A stretch of DNA of 64,000 nt from Mucilaginibacter geliditolerans (GCF_014200495.1 NZ_JACHBY010000001.1:806001-870000); one strand, 5' to 3'; counted from the first letter of the stretch, positions 1-10,446 are shown. A program made the numbers and translations. The notes: a model not told the origin generated them from the letters alone.

Positions 1-2
1 AT

Positions 3-359
3 AATGGCAGGATAACTTTTTTATTAAATCCAGTACACCACATAGCTGTACCAAGGCAGGTACATAACCGTGTTACCAATGTTTATATAAATGAAGGCTA
101 TACCGATGAAGATGAAATAACTTATACCCTGCCTGAGGGTTACCATCTGGATAGTGAAATATTACACAGAAATCTTGATTCGCCTTTTGGTAAGTTTAGC
201 GCTACGATGAAAGTTGAAGGGAACCAATTAGTTTATAAGCGGAAATTCCGATTAAATGATGGCACTTACCCTAAAGATACTTACCAGGACCTCGTCGATT
301 TTTACCAGTCGATTGCTGATGCCGATGCACACGAGATAATACTGGTTAAAAATAACTGA
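3..359 (+). CDS. C-terminal part of a DUF3857/transglutaminase-type protein (5' truncated)
   Basis: An open frame enters from the left edge and stops with TGA at 357-359, giving about 118 residues. The segment reads as a beta-rich tail: a conserved stretch near YTLPEGYHLDS, then FGKFSATMKVEGNQLVYKR and a final YQDLVDFYQSI segment. This layout is typical of the C-terminal domain (DUF3858-like) found after DUF3857 and a transglutaminase-like core in Bacteroidota periplasmic proteins. The catalytic core lies outside the window, so the assignment rests on the tail alone. The last 14 bases overlap the tail of a convergent small gene. Confidence 0.6.
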   Translation, partial: NGRITFLLNPVHHIAVPRQVHNRVTNVYINEGYTDEDEITYTLPEGYHLDSEILHRNLDSPFGKFSATMKVEGNQLVYKRKFRLNDGTYPKDTYQDLVDFYQSIADADAHEIILVKNN

Positions 360-474
360 AGATAACTATACCGAGTATAATACCCACAATCATAATTACA
401 TACAAAAGTATTTCGGTACCGGCAAAGCGTTTATATTTTGTCCAGAATGAATAGTTTTCTTTGGGTTCTTCCAT
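346..474 (-). CDS. Small single-pass membrane protein (42 aa)
   Basis: ATG at 474 opens a 42-residue frame ending at TAA (346-348). The N-terminal half is charged and aromatic (MEEPKENYSFWTKYKRFAG). The second half is one hydrophobic helix rich in Ile, Leu and Val, ending SYF. That is the expected layout of a tiny inner-membrane protein with its N-terminus probably in the cytoplasm. It overlaps the convergent upstream gene end by 14 bases and follows the NlpC/P60 gene on the same strand by 53 bases. I do not recognise a family. Confidence 0.45.
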   Translation of the reverse strand: MEEPKENYSFWTKYKRFAGTEILLYVIMIVGIILGIVIFSYF

Positions 475-527
475 TATGTCACAAAATTACCAATTTATCA
501 TAATGGTTTGCAATAAACACGCAATTG

Positions 528-1106
528 TTAATTTACCGAATCAGCTGTAACGGTAGTTGTACCCAGATCAGTTACCGACCCGCATCTTGAAAAGTATTTA
601 TAGATGGCACCATGCAATGGTACAATAATTACTCCTTTAGATGAACTTGCGTGAACTATATAGCCATTTTGCAGGTAGACACCTACGTGACTGAATTTTT
701 TACCATCGAAATCAAAAAACACCAGGTCGCCTTCCTTCAGGTCCTGCTCATATTCGCGCTTAATAACAAGTATTTGCTTACTGGTCATGCGTGGGATGGC
801 TATGCCATAAACTTGCTGTTCCAATAAAAAAGCAAGTCCTGAGCAATCTATTCCATCCTTATCCAAGCCGCCAAATCTGTAGGGTGTACCCATCCACTGA
901 TCAATAAAAGCATAAAGCCGGCCGTTTTGTATATCGTTTTTATCAACCCCCATCATCTCCGAATATTTATCGGCAATACTGGCCTGCGGCTGAACAATTT
1001 CACCCGGCTCGCCTTTCATCACCGCTTTGCGGGAGTGGCATGAAGTAAGAATAGTTAAAGAGATGAGTGCTAAGAATACAAATTTGGAGTAGCAGTTTAA
1101 CTTCAT
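528..1106 (-). CDS. NlpC/P60 family cell-wall hydrolase, lipoprotein
   Basis: 192-residue putative peptidoglycan endopeptidase (C40 family), expected to cut peptide stems in the periplasm. Residues 1-23 form a lipoprotein signal with lipobox LTSC, so Cys23 would be lipidated. The catalytic domain spans about 62-180. The nucleophile is Cys88 in DGIDCSG, the catalytic His is His140 in FSHVGVY, and His152 in VHASS fits the third polar position. Length and motif spacing are normal for a stand-alone NlpC/P60 lipoprotein. ATG at 1106 places the signal peptide directly at the N-terminus. It stands alone, 92 bases from the DUF3999 gene on the same strand. Confidence 0.9.
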   Translation of the reverse strand: MKLNCYSKFVFLALISLTILTSCHSRKAVMKGEPGEIVQPQASIADKYSEMMGVDKNDIQNGRLYAFIDQWMGTPYRFGGLDKDGIDCSGLAFLLEQQVYGIAIPRMTSKQILVIKREYEQDLKEGDLVFFDFDGKKFSHVGVYLQNGYIVHASSSKGVIIVPLHGAIYKYFSRCGSVTDLGTTTVTADSVN

Positions 1107-1198
1107 ACTATAAAAATACCCCTAAACTTTTTCGCCTTAAAAGTCAGTTTATTAACATATTAACATTTTTAAATGATCGGGATCATTAAGTAAAGAAT

Positions 1199-2431
1199 TT
1201 ATTGGATTTCCCGTGTCATTTTAACTGTCAAAAAGCTAAGCAACGCTAATACAATCAGCATTGATAACCATATCCACAGGCCAAAATCATGCTTAGGCTG
1301 TGCCCTTTTACCGGTAGCATAATCCGGATTTTTATAAGCAGTATTTGAAGCTATTACAGGCAATCTGTCTATTGAACAATACTTTAAAAAACTAAGATCG
1401 TAATTAACAGTTTTGGCAAGCGAGTCGCCGGTAAGTACATAATAATCATGGCCGCCAGCAAGGTAACTGATGATATATTGTTTTAACTGATATGCCTTTA
1501 CAGATACAACATGCAAGGGATTATCATCACTATTAAATATATCAACCCTGATGTACTTTGTTTTAGCAGAAAGCATGATATCCTGTGTGCCTGATGAACT
1601 TAAAACAGTATCACAAACCTCATCAATATTTATATTATCAAAGTTTTTATCGGTTGTATACACCATCACCCTGCGGCTGTAATATTTAGGGTCGGTTATG
1701 TTTAAATGAAGCTTATTAAGCTGGTAAGGTTCATCAAAATTGATAAAAATACTTGTTTTTTTGCCGGTATCTACCTTGTTGAATTTAACAGGGGGCAGTT
1801 CGGCATACTCAGGCTGGTTCGATTGGGTTAAGTAAATGCCCGATCTTAATATTTTTACAGGGGCCTTATTCTTACCATTTACCTGTATCTTAAAATAACG
1901 GTAATTACTCGTTGGGAAACTAAACGATTGCTCATAATCAGGTTTGCCACTATCTCCGGCATCCTGTAATTGGATATCCTCCTTTATAGCAAACCATGTT
2001 TTCAGGTCATCGCTTCCGGTTAAGTTCACATTTCTGCTTACACTGGTATTTTTCAGATCAACCCATAGCTGGTTTATATTCAGCCTGTTTACATTTTCCG
2101 AGATATAAATAGTGGCAGTATCAGTTTCAGAATTTGAATTAACCGCCGGAAACTCAATAAAACTATCCTGGTTTCCTGCTGACAAGTTATTACTTAACGC
2201 ATAAGCAACAGTTTTCCCGGTGTTATCAAACAACCGGATATCATACAGACCTTTAGCACTTTTAGCGATCAGGCCCGGATTTAGTTCAATTTTATAGATC
2301 CGGGCTGAATCAATCTTTTTTATATCGGCCCGGTATTTAAAAGCATTCACCTGCGCATGGGTGGATATGCTTTTTAATATTAAAATGCAAAGTAATGCAG
2401 ATACTAACTTAACTCTTCGGTTCCCCATCAT
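1199..2431 (-). CDS. DUF3999-like exported membrane-anchored protein
   Basis: About 410 residues. A frame-extended GTG start exists at 2488, but I chose the ATG at 2431 because it puts a clean signal peptide (hydrophobic VSALLCILILKS, cleavage near STHAQ) at the N-terminus and leaves only a 23-base overlap with the gene upstream. The mature part is beta-rich with discoidin-like segments (RYFKIQVNGKN, KYIRVDIFNSDDNPLHV). A single C-terminal membrane helix (LWIWLSMLIVLALLSFL) is followed by a short basic tail. This matches DUF3999 proteins, whose function is unknown. It is transcribed with, and probably translationally coupled to, the DUF2339 gene, a pairing I associate with an envelope role. 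Confidence 0.75.
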   Translation of the reverse strand: MMGNRRVKLVSALLCILILKSISTHAQVNAFKYRADIKKIDSARIYKIELNPGLIAKSAKGLYDIRLFDNTGKTVAYALSNNLSAGNQDSFIEFPAVNSNSETDTATIYISENVNRLNINQLWVDLKNTSVSRNVNLTGSDDLKTWFAIKEDIQLQDAGDSGKPDYEQSFSFPTSNYRYFKIQVNGKNKAPVKILRSGIYLTQSNQPEYAELPPVKFNKVDTGKKTSIFINFDEPYQLNKLHLNITDPKYYSRRVMVYTTDKNFDNINIDEVCDTVLSSSGTQDIMLSAKTKYIRVDIFNSDDNPLHVVSVKAYQLKQYIISYLAGGHDYYVLTGDSLAKTVNYDLSFLKYCSIDRLPVIASNTAYKNPDYATGKRAQPKHDFGLWIWLSMLIVLALLSFLTVKMTREIQ

Positions 2432-4748
2432 CAGCAATAATAACTTTAACTTTTTGGTACATAAACGAAATAATGAGCAATAGCACACCCAGGCAAAAGA
2501 AAGCGGCTATTTTACCCGCAGCGGGGATATTCTCAATATCAAATACAAATAGCTTAACCAGGGTAATTGTAAATAAGGTTAGTGATATAATGCGCAGTAC
2601 CCGTATTTTATAACGCATACCCAGCCACATCAAAGCAAACGATAATACGCCCCAAATAACAGGCAGCGCCGTTTTAATATATACAGTTTCAATATGATCC
2701 ATAGTAGCTCCCTTAGTGTAGAACAGCAGATTGCTTAACAGACATATCTCTAAACTTAAAAACAGCACAATACCCGCCGACAAAATCCAGCTAACCGGCT
2801 TAATATATGCTTGGAAACTAGCCCTGCAAACTTTAATAAGTGCATAAAATATGAGCAGGATAAATACGGCACCTATCCAATGCGCAATAAAATGGCTGGC
2901 ATTAACGGTGTACGCAATAAGTATAGCAGATTGTAACCCGAAAAACTCCGGTGTTAACAGCAGGTATATGGTAATAGTGGCAGCGTAAACACTGGCTATT
3001 ACTTCCCTATTCATTTTGTTGATGAAGAACCTGTCTGCTACCTGGCAAAAAACGAACACAAAAACTGGCAGGTAAAGCATAAGGTATAATATATTCAGAT
3101 CGGTTGCTGGGTAACGATTTAAAAACTGATGATTTATCTCTAATGCGCCACTGCAAAATAGCAAGATTATAGCCACATAATTGTAAATAGCAGGTGATAT
3201 GAGCGGACCATTCTCATGCGATTTATTGGCAAAAGCATATAACGCCCAGGTGCAGATGGCAGAAAATACAGTTGTTATAAAACCCTTATTAGCGATGATA
3301 GCAAAGCGTACTTCCGGCGAGATATACAACTGCGACCAATCCATCATCAGGCTCAGCAACATGGCTATCCAAATAACCAGTGACACCAGCCGGATTAACT
3401 TTATGCTCGATTTTTGGTATAGCCAATACAGCAAAACACTTTCGGCAGCCCAAAATAAGGTAATAAAATGCCCATGCAATTGTATTGGGGCGGCTAATGA
3501 GATAAAGGTTAATGTAATGCCTATAAGCAGGTAAAGGATATTGATCTCGGCCCGTTTAGTTCTGAAAAGTACGAATGAGAACAACAGGTTTAAAGCCCCG
3601 ATACTTGCTGAAAACAAGCCGCGGAACTGCTCATCATGCATCATGGTAAGCAAATACAGGCCTGTACTAAAATAAAGCGCAGTATTTATAAGCAGGATGC
3701 TAAAATCAGAGGTGATGAATTTCTTGTTTTCCCGAATGTTGTACGCGATGTTGATCAGGAAAAACATGAGGTATAAAACAGTGATATAAGTAAAACTGAT
3801 TTGATAAGCGCCAACGGGTAATGTGTAAACAATACCTGCCAGTACCAATACCGTTAAACCAAATGCCGTAATATTAAGTACGCGCCACGATTTGAAGTAG
3901 GCAATAACCAACAAACCCGCATTTAAGGTGATTAGATAAATAAACAAAGCATTATAGTTCGCGCTGCCGTTACTTACCATAAACGGGCTCGACATGCCAC
4001 CTACCAATGCTATTACGGCCAGTTCCTGCTTGTCATAAAGCATTGAAAGTGCGACTGCGAAACACGTAATAACAATTAATATAATGAATGAGACTGTTTG
4101 ATCAAACAGATGAAACTCATGGTAAGCCAGCGTAATGGTAAAGTAGAATATGGCCAGTCCGCCACCAACCAATACCGAACTAAATGCCTTGTAGCTATTA
4201 CGCAAGCGATGCGCAATGGCTATTAATATACCGCCGCATAATATACCTATTCCAACCCTGCCTGCAGGGCCTACCCAGTTATTATCAATGGCATACTTAA
4301 CAAAAAAGCCAATGGCCAGCACCAGTATGGCAATACCTATCTTATTAATCAGGTTTTCGCCGATGAACTTTTCCAGATCCGGGTATCGTTCAAAAAAAGA
4401 AAGCCGGGGTTCTTCAATTACAGGCTTTGGCGTTTTTCTTATATTTGAGAAAGGATCGTTAATAACCTCTATATGGCGTTCAATCTCAGGCTCTTTAGCT
4501 TTGGGCGGAGGAGGTAACGGTATATCAGGCGCTTTTTCTGATACCGGTTTTACAACGTAATCTACCTCCGGCTCAATAATAGTTTTCTGATTTTCTACTG
4601 TCGGCTTAGGCACATTAAGCCCGCGGATCATATTCTTAAGATCAATGATCTTTAACTCCAGTTCCCCTATCCTACTGTTGAGCTTGTTATTATTAGTAAT
4701 TAATAAAATGATTATAATTAGAAAGAATACAACATATATGGCATCCAT
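2409..4748 (-). CDS. DUF2339 multi-pass membrane protein
   Basis: 779 residues. An N-terminal membrane helix (residues 3-19) is followed by a short coiled-coil-like stretch (NKLNSRIGELELKIIDLKN) and a proline-rich, acidic cytoplasmic linker up to about residue 115. From there to the end the protein is nearly all hydrophobic, with some 20 or more predicted membrane helices. The first conserved block is ENLINKIGIAILVLAIGFFVKYAIDN, which is characteristic of DUF2339. Function is unknown; the family is widespread in Gram-negatives. It overlaps the downstream DUF3999 gene, which suggests co-expression. Four glycine-rich loops in the first third (VGPAGRVGIG, VLVGGGLA) are typical of the family. Confidence 0.85.
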   Translation of the reverse strand: MDAIYVVFFLIIIILLITNNNKLNSRIGELELKIIDLKNMIRGLNVPKPTVENQKTIIEPEVDYVVKPVSEKAPDIPLPPPPKAKEPEIERHIEVINDPFSNIRKTPKPVIEEPRLSFFERYPDLEKFIGENLINKIGIAILVLAIGFFVKYAIDNNWVGPAGRVGIGILCGGILIAIAHRLRNSYKAFSSVLVGGGLAIFYFTITLAYHEFHLFDQTVSFIILIVITCFAVALSMLYDKQELAVIALVGGMSSPFMVSNGSANYNALFIYLITLNAGLLVIAYFKSWRVLNITAFGLTVLVLAGIVYTLPVGAYQISFTYITVLYLMFFLINIAYNIRENKKFITSDFSILLINTALYFSTGLYLLTMMHDEQFRGLFSASIGALNLLFSFVLFRTKRAEINILYLLIGITLTFISLAAPIQLHGHFITLFWAAESVLLYWLYQKSSIKLIRLVSLVIWIAMLLSLMMDWSQLYISPEVRFAIIANKGFITTVFSAICTWALYAFANKSHENGPLISPAIYNYVAIILLFCSGALEINHQFLNRYPATDLNILYLMLYLPVFVFVFCQVADRFFINKMNREVIASVYAATITIYLLLTPEFFGLQSAILIAYTVNASHFIAHWIGAVFILLIFYALIKVCRASFQAYIKPVSWILSAGIVLFLSLEICLLSNLLFYTKGATMDHIETVYIKTALPVIWGVLSFALMWLGMRYKIRVLRIISLTLFTITLVKLFVFDIENIPAAGKIAAFFCLGVLLLIISFMYQKVKVIIADDGEPKS

Positions 4749-4749
4749 A

Positions 4750-4856
4750 ATTTCGGGTTTGGTTCACTAAATATAGATGAATAATTTAGAAATCATAAAA
4801 TGCAGTATAAATCCAAAATCGGAATTCCCAAATCCGAAATCCAATTACCCTTTTAT
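4750..4856. repeat. Degenerate word array between mutS and DUF2339 gene
   Basis: The 96-base gap holds variants of a short word: aaatcggaattccc, aaatccgaaatcc and aatttcgggttt. It extends a few bases into the 3' end of mutS. It is a weak example of the word arrays described under findings; only partial self-complementarity is visible. Confidence 0.35.
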
Positions 4857-7454
4857 CACCCGCTGTATTTCATCCAGTTTCATCAAAGCTTCAACCGGTG
4901 TAAGCGTATTTACATCAAGATTATTCAGGGTATCGCGTATCTTAACCAAAACCGGGTCATCAATACTGAACATCTGCATTTGCACCGCTTGTTTTTGCAC
5001 CTTGCGGATACTTTCCTTTATATGCTCGCCGCCTGTACGCTCGTTTTCCAACTTTTTGAGTATATCATTGGCACGGTTTAATACCTTTTGCGGCATACCT
5101 GCCAGTTTAGCCACGTGGATACCGAAACTATGCTCACTACCACCCGGCACCAGTTTACGCAGGAAAATGATCTGGTGGCCTACCTCCTTTACCGATACAT
5201 TAAAGTTTTTGATGCGGTTAAAGGTGTTGCTCAGTTCATTCAACTCGTGGTAATGCGTGGCGAATAATGTTTTGGCTTTCGCCGATGGATGGCTATGCAA
5301 ATATTCGGCAATGGCCCAGGCTATGGAAATACCGTCATAAGTTGAAGTACCGCGCCCTATCTCATCCAACAGGATCAAACTTCTGTCGGATATATTATTG
5401 AGGATACTGGCTGTCTCGTTCATCTCCACCATAAAGGTTGATTCACCTGAGGATACATTATCCGATGCGCCTACCCTGGTAAATATCTTATCAACCAATC
5501 CGATCGAAGCGGCTTTAGCCGGCACAAAACAACCCATTTGCGCCATCAGTACGATCAATCCGGTTTGCCTTAACAACGCCGACTTACCCGCCATGTTCGG
5601 CCCTGTAATAATGATGATCTGCTGCGATTCGGAATCGAGGAATACATCATTGGTGATATAAGTTTCACCCAGTGGCAAATTCTTCTCAATAACCGGGTGA
5701 CGGCCACCTTTTATATCAATAATACGGCTATCGTTTACCTCAGGCTTAACGTAGTAGTTTTTGATGGATATGGTAGCAAAATTCAGTAGCACATCAAGCC
5801 TTGCTACCAGTTGCGCGTTCAGTTGTATAGGCTTAATGTACTCGGCAAGTGAATATAGCAAGTCGTTATACAGCCTTGTTTCCAGGGCAAGTATCTTTTC
5901 CTCTGCACCTAATATCTGCTCTTCGTATTCCTTTAATTCAGGAGTGATATAACGTTCAGCGTTTACCAGCGTTTGCTTGCGGATCCAATCCGTAGGTACC
6001 TTATCCCGGTGACTATGTGTAACCTCCAGGTAATAGCCAAATACATTATTGAATGATACTTTTAATGATGGTATCCCGGTTATTTCTGCTTCCCGTTTTT
6101 GTATCTCCAGTAAATAACCTTTACCACCGAAAGCGATCTTACGTAAATGATCAAGCTCTTCACTGATACCCTCATTCATTACGCCGCCTTTCACAATCAT
6201 TACCGGCGGCTCGGGGTCTAATTCCTTTTCTATCTTATCACTGATGAGTGTACATGGATTCAGCTGTTCCCCAATGGCTTTTAAAGGCAAACTGATTGAG
6301 CTTTCACACAATTGCTTGATGGTCTCAATGGCTTTCAAAGCTTTTTTAAGCTGACAAACCTCACGTGGATTAGCCTTTTGTAAACCAATCTTCGATATCA
6401 GCCTTTCCAGGTCACCAATCTGGCGGATATACTGCTGTAGCGTTTCCCTAAGTTCTTCCTGTGCTATCAGGTATTCCACCACACCCAGACGGTCGTTAAT
6501 AGGCTTTATCTCTTTTAGCGGCATAACTATCCACCGGCGCAGCAAACGTGCGCCCATAGGTGAACAAGTGTTATCCAACACATCAACCAGGGTAAGGGCG
6601 TTCTCATTGTTAGAGCCAACCAATTCAAGATTACGGATGCTGAACCTGTCTATCCATAAGTACCTGTCCTCCTCTATCCTTGATATTGCCGAGATATGCT
6701 GTAAATTCCGGTGCTCTGTCTCATTCAAATAATGCAGTGCCACACCGGCAGCAACAATACCCAAATTGAGTTTATCGATACCAAAGCCTTTTAATGATTT
6801 TACGCCGAAATGCTTTAACAGTGTTTCATTGGCATAATCGCCGCTGTATGGCCAGTCGTCAAGCGTATAGGTGTAAAAGCGGTCGCCGTAAGTATCTTTA
6901 AAATCAGATTGACGGCTTTTGGGGTAGATCACTTCACTCGGCCCAAAGCTTTGCAATAGCTTATCAATATAATCACTATTCCCCTGTGCGGTCAGGAACT
7001 CACCTGTTGAAATATCTATTAGCGCTATACCTATGCTGTTCTTCTCAAAATACAGCGATGCCAGGTAGTTATTACTCTTTTGGTTGAGTATATTATCGTT
7101 GATAGCTACTCCCGGTGTAACCAGTTCGGTAACACCTCGCTTAACAATGGTTTTGGTGGTTTTCGGATCTTCCAGCTGATCGCAGATGGCTACTCGTTGC
7201 CCGGCTCTAACCAGCTTTGGCAGGTAAGTATCCAGTGAATGGTGCGGAAAGCCAGCCAGTTCTGTATGTGTTGAGGCTCCGTTGCCCCTGCGTGTGAGCA
7301 CAATGCCTAAAATGCCTGAAGCCTTAATGGCGTCCTCACCAAATGTTTCGTAAAAGTCGCCCACGCGAAACAACAGCAAAGCACCGGGGTACTTAGCCTT
7401 TATCACGTTGTATTGTTGCATTAAGGGCGTTTCTTTGGTAGCGTCTTTTGCCAA
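4845..7454 (-). CDS. mutS: DNA mismatch repair protein MutS
   Basis: 869 residues, the usual length. It recognises base mismatches and small loops and recruits MutL. The N-terminal mismatch-recognition domain carries the Phe-x-Glu motif (FYE, residues 34-36). The ATPase domain has Walker A GPNMAGKS (618-625), the ST-motif region with GESTFMVEM, Walker [10 protein letters not shown] and the HYHEL histidine motif. The C-terminus contains a helix-turn-helix dimerisation segment. The start codon is TTG at 7454. I kept it because the residues before the first Met ([10 protein letters not shown]) resemble family N-termini; the first ATG at 7421 would remove them. It is monocistronic or leads the DUF2339/DUF3999 genes 96 bases downstream. 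Confidence 0.97.
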   Translation of the reverse strand: MAKDATKETPLMQQYNVIKAKYPGALLLFRVGDFYETFGEDAIKASGILGIVLTRRGNGASTHTELAGFPHHSLDTYLPKLVRAGQRVAICDQLEDPKTTKTIVKRGVTELVTPGVAINDNILNQKSNNYLASLYFEKNSIGIALIDISTGEFLTAQGNSDYIDKLLQSFGPSEVIYPKSRQSDFKDTYGDRFYTYTLDDWPYSGDYANETLLKHFGVKSLKGFGIDKLNLGIVAAGVALHYLNETEHRNLQHISAISRIEEDRYLWIDRFSIRNLELVGSNNENALTLVDVLDNTCSPMGARLLRRWIVMPLKEIKPINDRLGVVEYLIAQEELRETLQQYIRQIGDLERLISKIGLQKANPREVCQLKKALKAIETIKQLCESSISLPLKAIGEQLNPCTLISDKIEKELDPEPPVMIVKGGVMNEGISEELDHLRKIAFGGKGYLLEIQKREAEITGIPSLKVSFNNVFGYYLEVTHSHRDKVPTDWIRKQTLVNAERYITPELKEYEEQILGAEEKILALETRLYNDLLYSLAEYIKPIQLNAQLVARLDVLLNFATISIKNYYVKPEVNDSRIIDIKGGRHPVIEKNLPLGETYITNDVFLDSESQQIIIITGPNMAGKSALLRQTGLIVLMAQMGCFVPAKAASIGLVDKIFTRVGASDNVSSGESTFMVEMNETASILNNISDRSLILLDEIGRGTSTYDGISIAWAIAEYLHSHPSAKAKTLFATHYHELNELSNTFNRIKNFNVSVKEVGHQIIFLRKLVPGGSEHSFGIHVAKLAGMPQKVLNRANDILKKLENERTGGEHIKESIRKVQKQAVQMQMFSIDDPVLVKIRDTLNNLDVNTLTPVEALMKLDEIQRVIKG

Positions 7455-7997
7455 GCGGTATACTCCTTTTTAATAGGTGGGTAAAGTTAATGCATTAGGC
7501 GGTGTTTAAACAGATTGTTGAAAATTTAGGCAGATGTGGATTGTTGAACAGCTACATCTTGTTCCATAGTATATATGAAACAAGATGTACTTTTAGATGA
7601 AAGTTTAAAAACCAAGCCCTGGTTTTACAGGTATCTTGTCCCCACAGCAGACGGGTCAGGCACTCAAATAAAAACCGCTAATATTAAGACAATAGTTAAT
7701 ATTCAGAACTGTGTAAGGGTTTAACAAATAGTTTTTCGATATAAAAATGCCTTTCTGTTTTAATTAAGGCACTATTTTTAAAAACAGTGCGTTTAACTTA
7801 AATATTTTAGCTTAAAGTTTAAACCCCAGGACTACAAGCACCCAAACCGTACATTCTCATAATTCTATATTTTCATATTCATATTTTTTATGATGCTTTT
7901 TTGAAAATATAATAAAAAGCTAATCTATCAAATCAAAAACTTACTCTATAAGTTATAGAGTAAAAACAATTGCAATGTTATTGCATTAACTAGCCAT
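7455..7997. other. Long AT-rich intergenic region between mutS and an ABC transporter
   Basis: A 543-base divergent region expected to hold promoters for both flanking genes. The visible structures are the 11-bp inverted repeat at 7553-7589 and a 49-codon open frame (7575-7724, starting inside that repeat). The last 150 bases are very A+T rich. I see no tRNA, riboswitch or insertion sequence. Confidence 0.5.
7553..7589. repeat. 11-bp inverted repeat
   Basis: Arms tacatcttgtt (7553-7563) and aacaagatgta (7579-7589) are perfect complements separated by 15 bases. It lies about 100 bases upstream of the mutS start and 408 bases before the ABC transporter. It could be an operator or the foot of a hairpin. 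No T run follows, so it is not an obvious terminator. Confidence 0.5.
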
Positions 7998-9821
7998 ATG
8001 AAGATATTATTCAGCTATCTTAAAAAATACAAGTGGACCGTACTGCTTGCCTTACTAATGACAGCCATAAACCAATGCTTTGCGTTGTTTGACCCTCTCA
8101 TCACAGGTAAAATAGTAGATGATTATATTGTTAAAAGAGACCTATACACCCACGACGAATACCTCAGGGGGGTATTAATGCTCATAACCTATGGGGTTGG
8201 CGCCGCGCTGATATCGCGTATAGCCAATAATTTTCAGGATTATTATACTATTACAGTTTCACAACGCCTGGGTGCCGATATGTATGCCGATGGCATGAAA
8301 CATTCCCTGGCTATCCCCTACTACGATTTTGAAGATACCCGTAGCGGTGAAAAACTAGGCGTTTTGCAACGCGTAAGAAGTGATGCCGAAAACTTCATAA
8401 AAGCATCTATAAATGTAACGTTTATGGCTTTTTTCGGGATAGTTTTTGTGGCTGCATATTCTTTTTTAATAAGCTATAAAGTAACTATAGTGTTTGTGCT
8501 TTCGGTACCCATAATTACTTATTTAAGCTGGACTTTATCAAAAAAGATAAAGGTTATTCACCGGGCCATTATATTAAAAACATCTGTACTGGCGGGCCGT
8601 ACCCATGAATCATTAAGAAATATTGAACTGGTAAAAAGTCATGGCCTTGCCGACCAGGAAATTGAACGTTTAAATACTACAACCCACAAAATTTTAAGCC
8701 TGGAAATTGTAAAAACGAAGATCCTGCGGTTTTTAAGCTTTATACAGGGCAGTACGGTAAACGTTGTGCGTAGCATAATGGTTATGGTGTTGCTAATGCT
8801 GATATTTGATAAAGAGATATCGCCCGGACAGTATTTTAGTTTTTTATTATACTCATTCTTTCTTTTTGGGCCCCTACAGGAGTTTGGGCATATGGCCTTA
8901 ACCTGGCGCGAGGCACAAATATCCCTGGGTAATTTTAAGCGGCTGATGGCTATGCCGATAGAAGTAATACCTACCGATCCTACTGAGATCAACTCAATAG
9001 TTCATATTGAGTTCGATAACGTATTTTTTAAATACAAGCAAAGCAGCCGTTATGCGCTTAACGGCGTATCGTTTCATGCGGAAAAAGGAGAGACGGTAGC
9101 CTTTGTAGGCCCATCGGGCTCAGGTAAAACTACGTTAATAAAATTATTGGTGGGCTTGTATAAACCATTGCAAGGCGATGTATTGTATAATCAAACTTCA
9201 TCAAATGATATACACCTTGATGATCTGCGTCGTAAAATTGGTTTTGTAACTCAGGATACGCAATTATTTTCAGGAAACATAAGGGATAACCTGCGTTTTG
9301 TTAAACCCAATGCTACAGACGAGGAGTGTTTGGAAGCGCTTAATAAAGCCGCTTGCCAATCATTATTGGCAAGGGCTGAAGATGGATTAGATACAATGAT
9401 AGGTGAAAGTGGCGTAAAGATATCCGGAGGCGAAAAACAACGCTTATCAATTGCAAGGGCATTGCTGCGCCAACCAAATGTGCTATTATTTGATGAGGCT
9501 ACGTCAGCATTGGATTCATTAACTGAGGAAGAGATCAGTAAAACTGTACGTAAATTATCTGAACTGAAAGATCATATTACAATGATCATAGCGCACAGGT
9601 TATCTACAATAATGCATGCCAACCGTATTTATGTACTCGAGAATGGCCACGTTATTGAATATGGCTCACACGAAGAGCTTATAAATCTGAAAGGATTATA
9701 CTACGCTATGTGGAGGCAACAGGTTGGCGAACGCAAATTACATGAGGAGCTTAGTTCATTTACCCGCAAACCCGATCAGATACCCATTATGGCAGGTATA
9801 CCTATCAATCCAAAAATTTAA
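7998..9821 (+). CDS. ABC exporter, fused permease and ATPase (MsbA/MDR-like)
   Basis: 607 residues with a six-helix transmembrane domain (about 1-310) and a C-terminal nucleotide-binding domain. The ATPase shows Walker A GPSGSGKTT near 371, the Q-loop in VTQDTQLF, signature SGGEKQR near 476, Walker B VLLFDEATSALD near 492 and the switch His in IAHRLST. This is the half-transporter layout of MsbA, lipid and multidrug exporters, which act as homodimers in the inner membrane. The substrate cannot be read from sequence. It is monocistronic, with its own upstream region and a terminator just downstream. Confidence 0.92.
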   Translation: MKILFSYLKKYKWTVLLALLMTAINQCFALFDPLITGKIVDDYIVKRDLYTHDEYLRGVLMLITYGVGAALISRIANNFQDYYTITVSQRLGADMYADGMKHSLAIPYYDFEDTRSGEKLGVLQRVRSDAENFIKASINVTFMAFFGIVFVAAYSFLISYKVTIVFVLSVPIITYLSWTLSKKIKVIHRAIILKTSVLAGRTHESLRNIELVKSHGLADQEIERLNTTTHKILSLEIVKTKILRFLSFIQGSTVNVVRSIMVMVLLMLIFDKEISPGQYFSFLLYSFFLFGPLQEFGHMALTWREAQISLGNFKRLMAMPIEVIPTDPTEINSIVHIEFDNVFFKYKQSSRYALNGVSFHAEKGETVAFVGPSGSGKTTLIKLLVGLYKPLQGDVLYNQTSSNDIHLDDLRRKIGFVTQDTQLFSGNIRDNLRFVKPNATDEECLEALNKAACQSLLARAEDGLDTMIGESGVKISGGEKQRLSIARALLRQPNVLLFDEATSALDSLTEEEISKTVRKLSELKDHITMIIAHRLSTIMHANRIYVLENGHVIEYGSHEELINLKGLYYAMWRQQVGERKLHEELSSFTRKPDQIPIMAGIPINPKI

Positions 9822-9828
9822 TATATAA

Positions 9829-9860
9829 CAAAAGAGGCGCTTACACAAGCGTCTCTTTTG
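9829..9860 (+). terminator. Intrinsic terminator after the ABC exporter
   Basis: A 14-bp stem (caaaagaggcgctt with aagcgtctcttttg, one G/A mismatch position) and a 4-base loop start 8 bases after the stop codon. The 3' arm ends in a T-rich run. Confidence 0.8.
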
Positions 9861-10086
9861 TTATTAACTATGTATATTTTTCTGTGTTTCAAGCTTTTAT
9901 AATATAAACTGGTGTTGTTAATTAATTTGGCACAATTATGTTGCCATATACTGTCCTCATAAATAAACAAGTTTTTACACCTCCCATACCCAATATTTCT
10001 TTCATAAGTATTAAAACATGCTTTTACCGGCTTAGGAACAGTTGTTGTATCTATACTAATACACATTTATTTCAAAATAATAAGCC

Positions 10087-10425
10087 ATGAAAAACTTAAG
10101 AGTAATAGCAACAGCATTGATCGCTACATGTGCATTTGAATATGCCATAGCAAATACAGGTAACCCTGTGAAAAACAAAAGCATGAAAATTACCGCGGTA
10201 ATGGATACAGTGCCTACTACACCAAAACCCGCACCTACCCCAACACCAGCTCCTACTCCAGTGCCTACACCTGTTCCTAATCCTGCGCCAACACCAGTGC
10301 CAGCACCAACACCTAGTCCTAATCCTGCGCCGGCACCAGCACCTAGTCCAACGCCTACACCTCCGTCACCAACACCAAGCCCTACTCCAACTCCGCCAAC
10401 TACACCTCCATCTGGTTCAAAGTAA
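10087..10425 (+). CDS. Secreted proline-rich repeat protein
   Basis: 112 residues. A signal peptide ([22 protein letters not shown]) precedes a short linker. From about residue 44 the protein is a Pro-Thr-Pro/Ala/Ser low-complexity tract (units such as [15 protein letters not shown]) ending PPSGSK. Such tracts behave as extended, rigid spacers; none of the usual attached domains is present here. The tract is encoded by varied codons rather than one exact DNA repeat, so selection on the protein is plausible. Function unknown. A 265-base A+T-rich region lies upstream. Confidence 0.65.
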   Translation: MKNLRVIATALIATCAFEYAIANTGNPVKNKSMKITAVMDTVPTTPKPAPTPTPAPTPVPTPVPNPAPTPVPAPTPSPNPAPAPAPSPTPTPPSPTPSPTPTPPTTPPSGSK

Positions 10426-10446
10426 ATAATAGTATAAAATTATATG

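Noticed and set aside
4777..5253. 158-residue plus-strand frame over the mutS 3' end
   Set aside because: Antisense shadow; Ser-rich and without family signal.
9818..10066. 82-residue minus-strand open frame after the ABC exporter
   Set aside because: It overlaps the exporter's terminator, has no start context, Cys-rich odd composition, and no recognisable segment.
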